A stretch of DNA of 5,788 bases. It comes from a bacterium. Its GTDB lineage: Bacteria; Vulcanimicrobiota; Vulcanimicrobiia; Vulcanimicrobiales; SCRA01. The stretch covers positions 1 to 5,788 of the forward strand of contig JAGWST010000037.1 of the NCBI GenBank assembly GCA_028869325.1, written 5' to 3'. A program made the translations under genes and the position numbers. Shown here in pieces: positions 1-5,788 of this stretch (position 1 is its first letter; every line of letters starts with the position of its first letter). The notes beneath the pieces were generated by a model. That model worked only from the letters and a program-made list of their open reading frames with translations, had not been told where the DNA came from and did no database searches.

Positions 1-666
1 GAGTCCGGGCACGCCATCGTGGGCGCGATGCTGCCGCACGCCAATCCCGTCCACAAGGTGACGATCATCTCGCGCGGCATGGCGCTCGGCCTCACGATGC
101 AGCTGCCGATCGAAGATCGCTATCTCATGTCGAAGGCGGAGATCCTCGATCAGATCACGGGTCTGCTGGGCGGGCGCGTCGCCGAAGAGCTGCAGTTCCG
201 CGAAGTCACCACCGGCGCGTCGAACGACTTCGAGAAGGCGACGCAGCTGGCGCGCGCGATGGTCACGCAATACGGGATGAGCCGCGAGCTGGGGCCGATC
301 CAGTACGGCCACAACCACCAGCAGGTCTTTCTAGGGCGCGATATCGCCGACGAGCGCAACTACTCCGAGGAGATCGCCTCGAAGATCGATGCCGAGGTTC
401 GCTCGATCATCGACGAGTGCTATGCCACGGCAAAGCAGATCCTCCAGGAGAACTGGTCGAAGCTCGAGCAGCTGGTGGCCTCGCTGCTCGAGAAGGAGAC
501 CGTCGAGGCGGACGAGGTCTTGGCCATCGTCAAGGGCGAGCCGATCCCGAGCAAGCCCGACGAGTTGCCCGCGGCGGCGGCGCAAGGGCAGGAGCCGGCG
601 ACGGAGCCGCAGCGGCAGAGCAAGCCGCGGCCGCTGCCGCCGAACATCTCTCCCGAGCCGGCCTAG
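1..666 (+). CDS. ftsH: ATP-dependent zinc metalloprotease FtsH, C-terminal part (5' end outside window)
   Basis: This is the M41 peptidase domain and tail of FtsH, the membrane-anchored AAA+ protease that degrades misfolded membrane proteins and short-lived regulators. The window opens inside the zinc motif HExxH: the first visible residues are ESGHA, so the first His lies just upstream. The third zinc ligand is the Asp of TGASND, visible residue 76 (codon at 226), about the spacing from HExxH expected in FtsH. Other family blocks are LGGRVAEEL, the ATQLARAMV helix, YGMS.ELGP and VFLGRDI. The reading frame is open from base 1 to the TAG at 664-666, giving 221 visible residues. The transmembrane segments and the AAA ATPase module must lie upstream. 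The last 40 or so residues form a Pro/Ala/Gln-rich, probably disordered tail, which is normally variable in FtsH. The family call is secure from sequence; cell location is known from the family. Confidence 0.96.
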   Translation, partial: ESGHAIVGAMLPHANPVHKVTIISRGMALGLTMQLPIEDRYLMSKAEILDQITGLLGGRVAEELQFREVTTGASNDFEKATQLARAMVTQYGMSRELGPIQYGHNHQQVFLGRDIADERNYSEEIASKIDAEVRSIIDECYATAKQILQENWSKLEQLVASLLEKETVEADEVLAIVKGEPIPSKPDELPAAAAQGQEPATEPQRQSKPRPLPPNISPEPA

Positions 667-693
667 TTGGCGTCGGCGACCTTAGGAATCCGA

Positions 694-723
694 CGTGGGG
701 CGACCGAAGATGGTCGCCCCACG
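694..723 (+). terminator. Perfect 12-bp inverted repeat, possible ftsH terminator or processing hairpin
   Basis: Bases 694-705 (CGTGGGGCGACC) are exactly complementary to 712-723 (GGTCGCCCCACG), leaving a 6-nt loop, GAAGAT. Beyond one A-A mismatch, two further pairs (691-692 with 725-726) could form. The hairpin starts 27 nt after the ftsH stop and ends 20 nt before the next start codon. No T-run follows it, so it is not a canonical intrinsic terminator. It could be a T-less terminator, an mRNA stability or processing element, or one copy of a dispersed repeat. The pairing is seen directly; the role is inferred. Confidence 0.45.
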
Positions 724-733
724 ACGATGTATC

Positions 734-737
734 GGAG
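734..737 (+). promoter_or_regulatory. Shine-Dalgarno site for the first M16-like gene
   Basis: GGAG lies six bases before the ATG at 744. It supports this start over the other upstream possibilities in the open frame, which would run back into ftsH and across the hairpin. I saw no convincing -35/-10 pair in 667-743. Confidence 0.6.
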
Positions 738-743
738 ATCGCG

Positions 744-2045
744 ATGAACCCTCGTCCAGCCGCCGCCGTACTCGCGTCGGCGTTGGCGCTTGCGCCGCTC
801 GCTTCGGCCGCCGCGACTCCGCGCCCCGCCCACACCATCGTGCGGCCGGGAGACGGCCCCCCGCTGGCGGCCGTCGAGCTCTGGTTTCGCGCACCCTCGA
901 TCGGTTTCGGTGATCCGCGCGTGGGCATCGCCAAGCTCGCCGCGGAGTCGGTCGCGGCATCGCAGGGGCGTGAGGAGCCGCTTGCGGCGCTGGTGCAGGA
1001 TCGCGGCGGACGGCTCTCCATCACCGTCTTCGCCGACTCCGTGCAGGTCTCGGCGGTCGTTCCGGCCTCTGCCGCGGAGGAGATCGCGCGTGTCGCGCTC
1101 GACGACTACACGCGTCCAGCGCTCACCGAGGACGGCTTCAAACGCGCGCGCGCATCGGTTGCGGTGGAGGCGGCGGAGGCGCAGGCGGATCCCGACGCGC
1201 AGCTGCGCACGCGCCTCTTCGCGCAGCTCTTCGCGCAGGGGCCGGATCGCTACGCCGTCATGCCGACCGTGAAGCAGCTCGGCGCGCTGGTCTTCCCAGA
1301 GGTGCTGGCATTCGCAAAGCGCGCCTTCCGCGCCGAGAACGCCGTGGTGGTCGTGGTGGGTGTGCGCGACGGGCCGAAGCTCTTGGCCGACCTCGGTGGC
1401 GCGGGCAACCAGCGGATCGCGGAGCCGGTGCAGATCTCGCGGCCGATCCCGGGGCCCTCGCCCGTGAGCGACGACTCGATCGCCGGTCCGGCGTTGGGTT
1501 TCGCCTTTGCCGGCCCACCGATCGCCGATCAGCGCGCGGCGACGGCGATGGACTTCCTCTCCGACTATCTGCTGAACGAGAAGACCGGCACGGTCGCGCG
1601 CGCGCTGCGGAGCCTCTCGCCCGCGGCGCTGGTGAGCGGCCAGTTCATCACGCTGCACGATCCGGGCATCCTGCTGGTGGAGGTCGTCGGCGATGCCTCC
1701 GATGCCGTCCGCGAAGCGGCGGCGCGCGCCATCGCGGCCGTGCAGAGGCCACTCGACGCGGCGACGTTCCAGAGGGCGCAGCGCGCCTATATCTACCGCC
1801 TGCTGCACGATGTCCAGACGGCGCAGGCGAAGGCCGACAACCTCGGCTGGTACACGATCGAGGGCGCGACGTCGTACGCGCCGTTCGAGGGCGGCGAGGA
1901 CGGCGAGTACCTCAAGTTGGCTCGCGCGCTGACGCCGGATTACGTCGCCGCGGTGGCGAAGAAGTACCTCACGCATACGCCGGCGATCGCCGCGCTCGTG
2001 CCGGCGTCGCTGCAGAAGAAGGCACAGGCGGAGGACGCGAAATGA
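744..2045 (+). CDS. Exported M16-family (insulinase-like) protein lacking the HxxEH zinc motif
   Basis: This 433-residue protein has the length and layout of bacterial M16B peptidases, which have two similar alpha/beta domains that form half of a clamshell and often act as a heterodimer. Residues 1 to about 24 look like a signal peptide with an Ala/Leu-rich core and small residues before the cleavage site, so the protein probably acts outside the cytoplasmic membrane. The N-terminal domain starts with the usual strand (AAVELWFRAPS), followed by the helix that normally carries GxAHxxEH. Here that helix reads GIAKLAAES (residues 61-69), so the first His is Lys64, the Glu is Ala67 and the second His is Glu68. 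A Glu near the third-ligand position (Glu142 or Glu145, before ADPD) remains. The C-terminal domain (from about residue 235) keeps an Arg in the ARALRSLSP stretch, but the Tyr of the usual R/Y pair appears to be missing. Fold assignment is by pattern; I infer the protein is catalytically inactive, a structural or regulatory partner. The ATG at 744 is chosen for its GGAG site and signal peptide. Confidence 0.85.
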   Translation: MNPRPAAAVLASALALAPLASAAATPRPAHTIVRPGDGPPLAAVELWFRAPSIGFGDPRVGIAKLAAESVAASQGREEPLAALVQDRGGRLSITVFADSVQVSAVVPASAAEEIARVALDDYTRPALTEDGFKRARASVAVEAAEAQADPDAQLRTRLFAQLFAQGPDRYAVMPTVKQLGALVFPEVLAFAKRAFRAENAVVVVVGVRDGPKLLADLGGAGNQRIAEPVQISRPIPGPSPVSDDSIAGPALGFAFAGPPIADQRAATAMDFLSDYLLNEKTGTVARALRSLSPAALVSGQFITLHDPGILLVEVVGDASDAVREAAARAIAAVQRPLDAATFQRAQRAYIYRLLHDVQTAQAKADNLGWYTIEGATSYAPFEGGEDGEYLKLARALTPDYVAAVAKKYLTHTPAIAALVPASLQKKAQAEDAK

Positions 2046-3343
2046 GCGTGCTCGCGCGATGGATCGTCAGTTGCGCGTTGGGCGCAGTCCTCGCCGCGCC
2101 GGCGCTGGCCGCCGCGCCGCAGAGCCCGCTGCCGACGCCGGCGCGCATCATCGACGCCACCTCGCCGAAGGCGCCGGTCACGGGCATGCAGATCTTCGTT
2201 CCGGCGGGTCTCGACCGCCAGCCGCGAGATCGCTCCGGTCTCGCCGCCGTCGTCGCGCAGGCGTTGCTGCAGACGCCCGTCGACGGTGTCCCACTCGCCG
2301 AAGCCATCGAGCGGGTCGGCGGCTCGGTGACCTTTGCCGTCGACGGGCAGGAGACGCACTTCTACCTCGAGGCCACGCCCTCGCACTTCGCCGAGGCGGC
2401 GGCGCTCTTTGCCAGTGCCCTGGTCAAGCCGGCCTTCGACCGCGCCGCGGTGGGCGCAGCGAGCGCCTACGTGGCCAAGCGCGCGGAGAGCGACAACGCC
2501 GATGCGCTGCAAGTCGGCATGGCGATGTACCGCAGCGTCTACCTCGCCACGACCAACGCCGGCCTGCCGGCGTGGGGCAACAGCGCCACCATCGCTCAGA
2601 TCACGCCCGGCGACGTCGCCGACTTCTTTCACGAGAACTACGTGGCGCGCGGCGCGATCATCGTCGGCGCCGGTGCGGGCGGCGCGGGGCTGAGCAACGG
2701 CGAGCGGGAGGTGGCCGATGCGTTGCCGGATCGCGCGGCGGGCGCCATCGTGCGCTCGGGCGAGCTGCCGATGCACGCCAACTCGCGTGAGCTCATCACC
2801 CATCGCGATATCCCCGCTCCCTGGGTGGTGCTCGGGTACGACGCGCCGGCACCGGGCTCGCCGGATTTCCCCGCGGCGCTCGTTCTCGAATCGCTGATCG
2901 GACAGGCGGTGGGCCGCGGGCTGGCGCCGCCGTTCGTCTCTACGCCCGCCGAGACGGAGCGCCCCGTCGGCAGTCTCTATCTCTACGATACCGTGCCCTC
3001 GGCGGTCATCATCTACGCGAACGGCGCCGCGGGCGACCCGAGTGTCGCCGTGCGCACGGTCGCGACCGTGGTCGAGACGCTCACCTCCGCTCCGCTCTCG
3101 GACGGCGAGCTCTCGCTGGCCAAAGCGCAGGCCACCGGTGACTTCTTGAGGGACGAGGCGAGCATCTCCGACCTTTCGTGGATTATCGGCAACTTTGTGC
3201 GCGAGGGCGCGGGCGACGAGTACGCGGCCGGAGTGCTCGCAGCGATCGCGGCGGTGACCCCGCGGCAGCTGCAATCGACCGCCAAGCGCTACTTCGAGCA
3301 CTACACCACCGCGATCGTCCTGCCTCGGGAGGGGCGTCCGTAG
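2042..3343 (+). CDS. Second exported M16-family-like protein, also without the zinc motif
   Basis: This is another 433-residue M16B-type protein. Its ATG overlaps the TGA of the preceding gene (ATGA), with GGAGG at 2030-2034 seven bases upstream, so the two are very likely translated as a coupled pair. Residues 1 to about 23 form a signal peptide ending in ALA before AAP. The N-terminal domain follows: a strand around MQIFVPAG, then the helix where GxAHxxEH would be. That helix reads GLAAVVAQ (residues 66-73), so His, Glu and His are Ala69, Ala72 and Gln73. The region aligned with the third zinc ligand (YVAKRAESDNADA) also lacks a clear Glu at the expected place. Further M16 landmarks are the ITPGDVADFFHENYV segment, typical of the end of the first domain, and TPRQLQSTAKRYF near the C-terminus. 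In known M16B heterodimers one subunit holds zinc and the other holds an R/Y substrate-binding pair; I cannot see a clean R/Y motif here either. Sequence divergence from its neighbour is large, so any duplication is old. Family call fairly sure; function unknown. Confidence 0.83.
   Translation: MSVLARWIVSCALGAVLAAPALAAAPQSPLPTPARIIDATSPKAPVTGMQIFVPAGLDRQPRDRSGLAAVVAQALLQTPVDGVPLAEAIERVGGSVTFAVDGQETHFYLEATPSHFAEAAALFASALVKPAFDRAAVGAASAYVAKRAESDNADALQVGMAMYRSVYLATTNAGLPAWGNSATIAQITPGDVADFFHENYVARGAIIVGAGAGGAGLSNGEREVADALPDRAAGAIVRSGELPMHANSRELITHRDIPAPWVVLGYDAPAPGSPDFPAALVLESLIGQAVGRGLAPPFVSTPAETERPVGSLYLYDTVPSAVIIYANGAAGDPSVAVRTVATVVETLTSAPLSDGELSLAKAQATGDFLRDEASISDLSWIIGNFVREGAGDEYAAGVLAAIAAVTPRQLQSTAKRYFEHYTTAIVLPREGRP
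3327..3334 (+). promoter_or_regulatory. Strong Shine-Dalgarno sequence pointing to a GTA codon at 3340
   Basis: GGGAGGGG lies inside the last codons of the second M16-like gene, and its GGAGG core ends seven bases before position 3340. That is where the glycosyltransferase N-terminus should begin by family comparison, and where GTAG would overlap the upstream TAG stop. The codon at 3340 is GTA, not ATG or GTG. The site therefore decides the likely start region but not a canonical start codon. Confidence 0.5.
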
Positions 3344-4431
3344 CTACCGCGCTGGTCCACGATTACCTCAACCAGCGCGGCGGCGCGGAACGCGTCTTCG
3401 CACACATCGCCGCCGCCTGGCCGCAGGCCCCGATCTACACCTCCATCTTCGATCGAGCGCGGCTGGAGGATCTCTTCGACGCGACGCGCGTGCGTACGTC
3501 GTTCTTGCAGCACGTGCCCATGCGGCGCCGTCTCTTCCGCATGCTCGCGCCGTTCTATCCACTCGCCTTCGAGAGCTTCGACCTGCGCCGATTCGACACC
3601 GTGATCTCATCGACCACGGCCTGGGCCAAGGGCATCGTGGTGCGCCCTGACGCCGTGCACGTCTGCTACTGTCACACGGTCTCGCGCTTCGTCTTCGACT
3701 ACGATCGCTACGTGCGCGAGTTGGCGGGACCGCTGGAGCCCTTCGCCCGCCCCGTCGTGCGCGCGCTGGCGCGCTGGGATCTGCAGGCGGCGCAGCGCCC
3801 CTCGGCGCTGGTGGCCAACTCGGTGAACGGCGCCGCCCGCATTCGGGCGTGGTACGGCCGCGAGGCCCACGTGCTGCACCCGCCGGTGGACATCGACCGC
3901 TTCGAGGTCGGGCCGGGCCGGGGGGAGTACGCGCTCATCATCTCCCGGCTGCTGCCCTACAAGCGCATCGACCTGGCCATCGAGGCCTGCCGAATGGCCG
4001 CCGTCCCGCTGCTGGTGGCAGGCACCGGTCCGGCCGAAGAGAGATTGAGGAGGCTTGCGAAAGGGACGACGACGACGATGCTCGGCTACGTGAAGGACGA
4101 CGCTCTGCGCGTCCTGTTGGGGGATGCGCGCGTCGTGCTGGTACCCGGTACTGAGGACTACGGGCTGGTGCCCGTCGAGGCCGCCGCCTGCGGGCGCCCC
4201 ACGCTCGCCTTCGGCGCCGGCGGGGCGCTGGAGACGGTGGTGCCCGGCGTCACAGGCGAGTTCTTCCACGAGGAGACGGCCGAGTCGCTCGCCGGTGCGC
4301 TGCGGTCGTTCGAACCAGGTCGCTACGATCCGTCGCGGCTGCGCGCCCACGCCGAAGGCTTCTCGCCGCCGCGATTCATTCAACGCCTCCAAGAGATCGT
4401 CGAGGAAACACGTGAGAAGCATCGTCCATAG
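3340..4431 (+). CDS. GT4-type (group 1) glycosyltransferase, start codon uncertain
   Basis: This is a cytosolic GT-B fold glycosyltransferase that would transfer a sugar from a nucleotide-sugar donor to a glycan or lipid acceptor. Counting from 3340 it has 363 residues, normal for the family. Landmarks are the N-terminal ALVHDYLNQRGGAERVF block (His7), CYCHTVSRFVFDYDRYV near residue 112 (the acceptor-side region seen in mannosyl/rhamnosyl-transferase-like members), ANS at 159-161, the donor-domain Arg203 and Lys208 in SRLLPYKR, the AGTGP loop and an E-x7-E motif (Glu272/Glu280 in EDYGLVPVEAAACG). All key donor-binding residues are present, so it should be active. The sugar and acceptor cannot be read from sequence. 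Start: no ATG, GTG or TTG lies where the family begins. GTA 3340 fits the Shine-Dalgarno spacing and overlaps the previous stop. CTG 3352 would remove the start of the first strand. GTG 3178 would add 54 atypical residues, overlap the M16 gene by 166 nt and has no visible ribosome site. The frame and product are sure; the exact 5' end is not. Confidence 0.88.
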   Translation, partial: VATALVHDYLNQRGGAERVFAHIAAAWPQAPIYTSIFDRARLEDLFDATRVRTSFLQHVPMRRRLFRMLAPFYPLAFESFDLRRFDTVISSTTAWAKGIVVRPDAVHVCYCHTVSRFVFDYDRYVRELAGPLEPFARPVVRALARWDLQAAQRPSALVANSVNGAARIRAWYGREAHVLHPPVDIDRFEVGPGRGEYALIISRLLPYKRIDLAIEACRMAAVPLLVAGTGPAEERLRRLAKGTTTTMLGYVKDDALRVLLGDARVVLVPGTEDYGLVPVEAAACGRPTLAFGAGGALETVVPGVTGEFFHEETAESLAGALRSFEPGRYDPSRLRAHAEGFSPPRFIQRLQEIVEETREKHRP

Positions 4432-4768
4432 CCTGTTCGCGGCGCTGCTGCTGGCCGGTTGCGCGGGCGCGCAACATGCCTCGGCGACGGCCGCTGCGGC
4501 CTCGTCTCCCGCCGTGGGGGCCGGGGGGCTGAGCATCGCGACGACGCGCACGCGGGGAGCGTCGCTGGCCGCCACGGCGACCGCGCCTCTCGAATGGGCG
4601 CAGAGCGACGCGCTCTCGCGCGGCGATGACCTCGCGGCGCTGGTCGACACGCTCAGAGCGCGCCACGCGACGGGGCCGCTGCGGGTGGAGGTGAGGGTGA
4701 ACGGGAAGGTTGTGGCCGTCGCGGAGTCGCCCAAACGCGGGCGAGTCACGTTCTCGATGAGAAAGTGA
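4412..4768 (+). CDS. Small predicted lipoprotein of unknown function
   Basis: This 118-residue protein begins with GTG at 4412, inside the end of the glycosyltransferase gene (20-nt overlap), with GAGG at 4402-4405 six bases upstream. The N-terminus is a lipoprotein signal: one Arg, a short hydrophobic core and the lipobox LLAGC with Cys17 as the predicted lipidated residue. The residue after it is Ala rather than Asp, which in E. coli-like systems would not favour inner-membrane retention. Next comes a low-complexity Ala/Ser/Thr/Gly linker to about residue 60, then a compact C-terminal part with a helix (DDLAALVDTLRARH) and a beta-like stretch (LRVEVRVNGKVVAVAES) ending in a basic tail. I do not recognise a family. 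Position between two glycosyltransferase genes suggests a role in envelope glycan assembly or anchoring, but this is inference. The lipobox, ribosome site and tight overlaps make it a probable real gene. Confidence 0.75.
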   Translation: MRSIVHSLFAALLLAGCAGAQHASATAAAASSPAVGAGGLSIATTRTRGASLAATATAPLEWAQSDALSRGDDLAALVDTLRARHATGPLRVEVRVNGKVVAVAESPKRGRVTFSMRK

Positions 4769-4784
4769 GGCGGTACACCGTCCG

Positions 4785-5788
4785 GTGCGAATCGCGGTCG
4801 ACGCCCACAATCTGCTGACCGATCGTCAAGGCATCGGGCGCTATGTGCGCACGCTGCTGCGGCAGTGGCTGGGCGACCGAGAACTGGAGATCACGCTGCT
4901 CTTGCGCTCGCCGTTGCCCTGGGTCGATCGGCGCCGCGTCAGCGCGATGCTGGGCTCCGATCGCTTTGCGCTAGCCGCGCAGGAGCCGCCATCCGCCGAC
5001 GTGGTATGGCATCCCTGGAACGGGACCTTCTTTCCGAGCGCGCGGCCGGCCGTGGCGACCATCCACGATGCCGTGCCCTTCACCTTCCCCAACCAAGACC
5101 CGCAACGCCGCGCGCGCGAGCAAGGGCCGTTCGTGCGCTCCGTGCAGACGGCGCGGCGCGTGATCGCCGTCTCGCAGAGCGCGGCGCGCGAGATCGTGGA
5201 GCGCCTGGGCTTACCGGAGGAGCGCGTGCGGGTGGTCTACCACGGGGTCGCCACGATCTTCTCGCCCGGCCTCACTCCGCCCGGCGAGCAGCGCTATCTC
5301 CTCTTCGTTGGCAGCGTTGCGCAAGAACTGAAGAACTTCGCGTTGCTCCACCACGCCTACGTGCGCGCCTGGCCCGCCGGCGACGGCCCCGAACTCGTGG
5401 TACTGGGAAAGTCGGCGCGGGAGTACCGCGCGGTACGCTTCATCCCGCCCGTCCACCGCGGGGGCGCGGCCGGCGCGGAGGACGAGCGCATCCGCGACCT
5501 CTATCGCGGCGCCTTCGCGCTGGCTCTTCCGTCGCGCTCGGAGAGCTTTGCCATGCCGCTCTTGGAGGCGATGGCCTGCGGCACCCCGGTCTTGGCCTCG
5601 GGCGCGGGGGCGATCCCCGAGATAGCCGGCGATGCGGCGCTGCTGCTCGAGCCGGATGATGAAGAGGGCTGGACGCGTGCGCTGCGCACCGTGGTGCGCG
5701 ACGAGGGCGTGCGCTCGCACCTGCGCGAGGAAGGCCTTCGCCGCGTACGTGCATTCAGCTGGGAGCGCTGTGCCCTGCAGACGCTGAA
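4785..5788 (+). CDS. GT4-type (group 1) glycosyltransferase, 3' end outside window
   Basis: A second GT-B fold glycosyltransferase, distinct in subfamily from the one upstream. The frame is open from GTG 4785 to the window end, giving 334 visible residues; the family is usually about 350-390, so most of the protein is here. The N-terminus RIAVDAHNL followed by GIGRYVRTLL is typical and fixes the start, 16 nt after the lipoprotein stop. The only ribosome-site-like sequence, GTGAGG at 4765-4770, is rather far upstream, so initiation may rely on coupling. Further landmarks are TIHDAVPFTFP (His94), VIAVSQSAAREI (126 onward), VYHGV, the donor-domain YLLFVGS with Lys183 in ELKNF, and an E-x7-E motif (Glu253/Glu261 in SESFAMPLLEAMACG), then GAIPEIAGDAALLLEP. 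The usual Arg partner before the Lys is replaced by a Ser-containing GS, common in the mannosyltransferase-like branch. It probably acts on the same glycan as the upstream enzyme; donor and acceptor are unknown. Confidence 0.93.
   Translation, partial: MRIAVDAHNLLTDRQGIGRYVRTLLRQWLGDRELEITLLLRSPLPWVDRRRVSAMLGSDRFALAAQEPPSADVVWHPWNGTFFPSARPAVATIHDAVPFTFPNQDPQRRAREQGPFVRSVQTARRVIAVSQSAAREIVERLGLPEERVRVVYHGVATIFSPGLTPPGEQRYLLFVGSVAQELKNFALLHHAYVRAWPAGDGPELVVLGKSAREYRAVRFIPPVHRGGAAGAEDERIRDLYRGAFALALPSRSESFAMPLLEAMACGTPVLASGAGAIPEIAGDAALLLEPDDEEGWTRALRTVVRDEGVRSHLREEGLRRVRAFSWERCALQTL

Noticed and set aside
417..743. Upstream extension of the first M16-like frame into ftsH
   Set aside because: It would overlap ftsH, cross the hairpin and give a compositionally odd leader ahead of an evident signal peptide. 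ATG 744 has its own GGAG site.
667..743. Possible promoter in the gap (TTGGCG at 667-672 with A/T-richer bases after it)
   Set aside because: The spacing to any -10-like sequence is wrong and the match is weak; I cannot support a promoter call.
663..1976. Long minus-strand open frame (about 437 codons) opposite the first M16-like gene
   Set aside because: The translation is Arg-rich and low in hydrophobic structure, as expected for an antisense shadow. The + strand gene has signal peptide, ribosome site and family features.
1940..3301. Long minus-strand open frame (about 453 codons) opposite the second M16-like gene
   Set aside because: It is a high-GC shadow of a well-supported + strand gene. 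Its translation is Arg/Gly/His-rich without recognisable domains.
3607..4749. Minus-strand open frame (about 380 codons) opposite the first glycosyltransferase and lipoprotein genes
   Set aside because: It spans two + strand genes with clear motifs and shows no domain of its own.
4773..4790. Small inverted repeat CACCG/CGGTG around the last glycosyltransferase start
   Set aside because: Only five pairs with a two-base gap, which cannot form a stable loop; likely chance in GC-rich sequence.
4865..5659. Plus-strand open frame of about 264 codons overlapping the last glycosyltransferase
   Set aside because: It is an out-of-frame, Arg/Ala-rich shadow. The other frame carries all glycosyltransferase motifs without a stop from 4785 to the window end.

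Overview
The window is GC-rich bacterial DNA, with strong G/C preference at third codon positions, and is almost entirely coded on the + strand. It holds six genes, two of them cut by the window edges, and one short non-coding gap at 667-743. From left to right these are the C-terminal peptidase part of the membrane AAA+ protease FtsH, two exported M16-family (insulinase/processing-peptidase-like) proteins in tandem, a group-1 (GT4-type) glycosyltransferase, a small predicted lipoprotein, and a second GT4-type glycosyltransferase that runs off the right end.

The host cannot be fixed from this sequence. Signal peptides on the two M16 proteins and a classical lipobox on the small protein fit an envelope with a periplasm-like compartment. 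The high GC and the gene mix would suit an under-sampled diderm lineage such as Ca. Eremiobacterota, but that is a low-confidence guess and no marker gene decides it.

Region by region: ftsH ends at 666. A perfect 12-bp inverted repeat with a 6-nt loop (694-723) then separates it from the next gene. From 744 onward the five genes are packed like one operon: the two M16 genes share an ATGA overlap, the first glycosyltransferase begins at or just around the stop codon of the second M16 gene, the lipoprotein gene overlaps the glycosyltransferase by 20 nt, and the last glycosyltransferase follows after 16 nt. The five probably share a transcript and act at the cell envelope. The glycosyltransferases would build a surface glycan or glycolipid in the cytoplasm, and the M16-like proteins and lipoprotein would work outside the membrane. 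A direct functional link between the M16 pair and the glycosyltransferases is inference from gene order only.

The points most worth a second look are that both M16-like proteins have lost the HxxEH zinc motif, which would make this a pair of pseudoenzymes; that the first glycosyltransferase has no ordinary start codon where its family N-terminus and a strong Shine-Dalgarno sequence place it (the codon there is GTA); the unrecognised lipoprotein embedded between two glycosyltransferases; and the strong hairpin without a T-tract behind ftsH. I found no CRISPR array, tRNA, rRNA, insertion sequence or phage gene.
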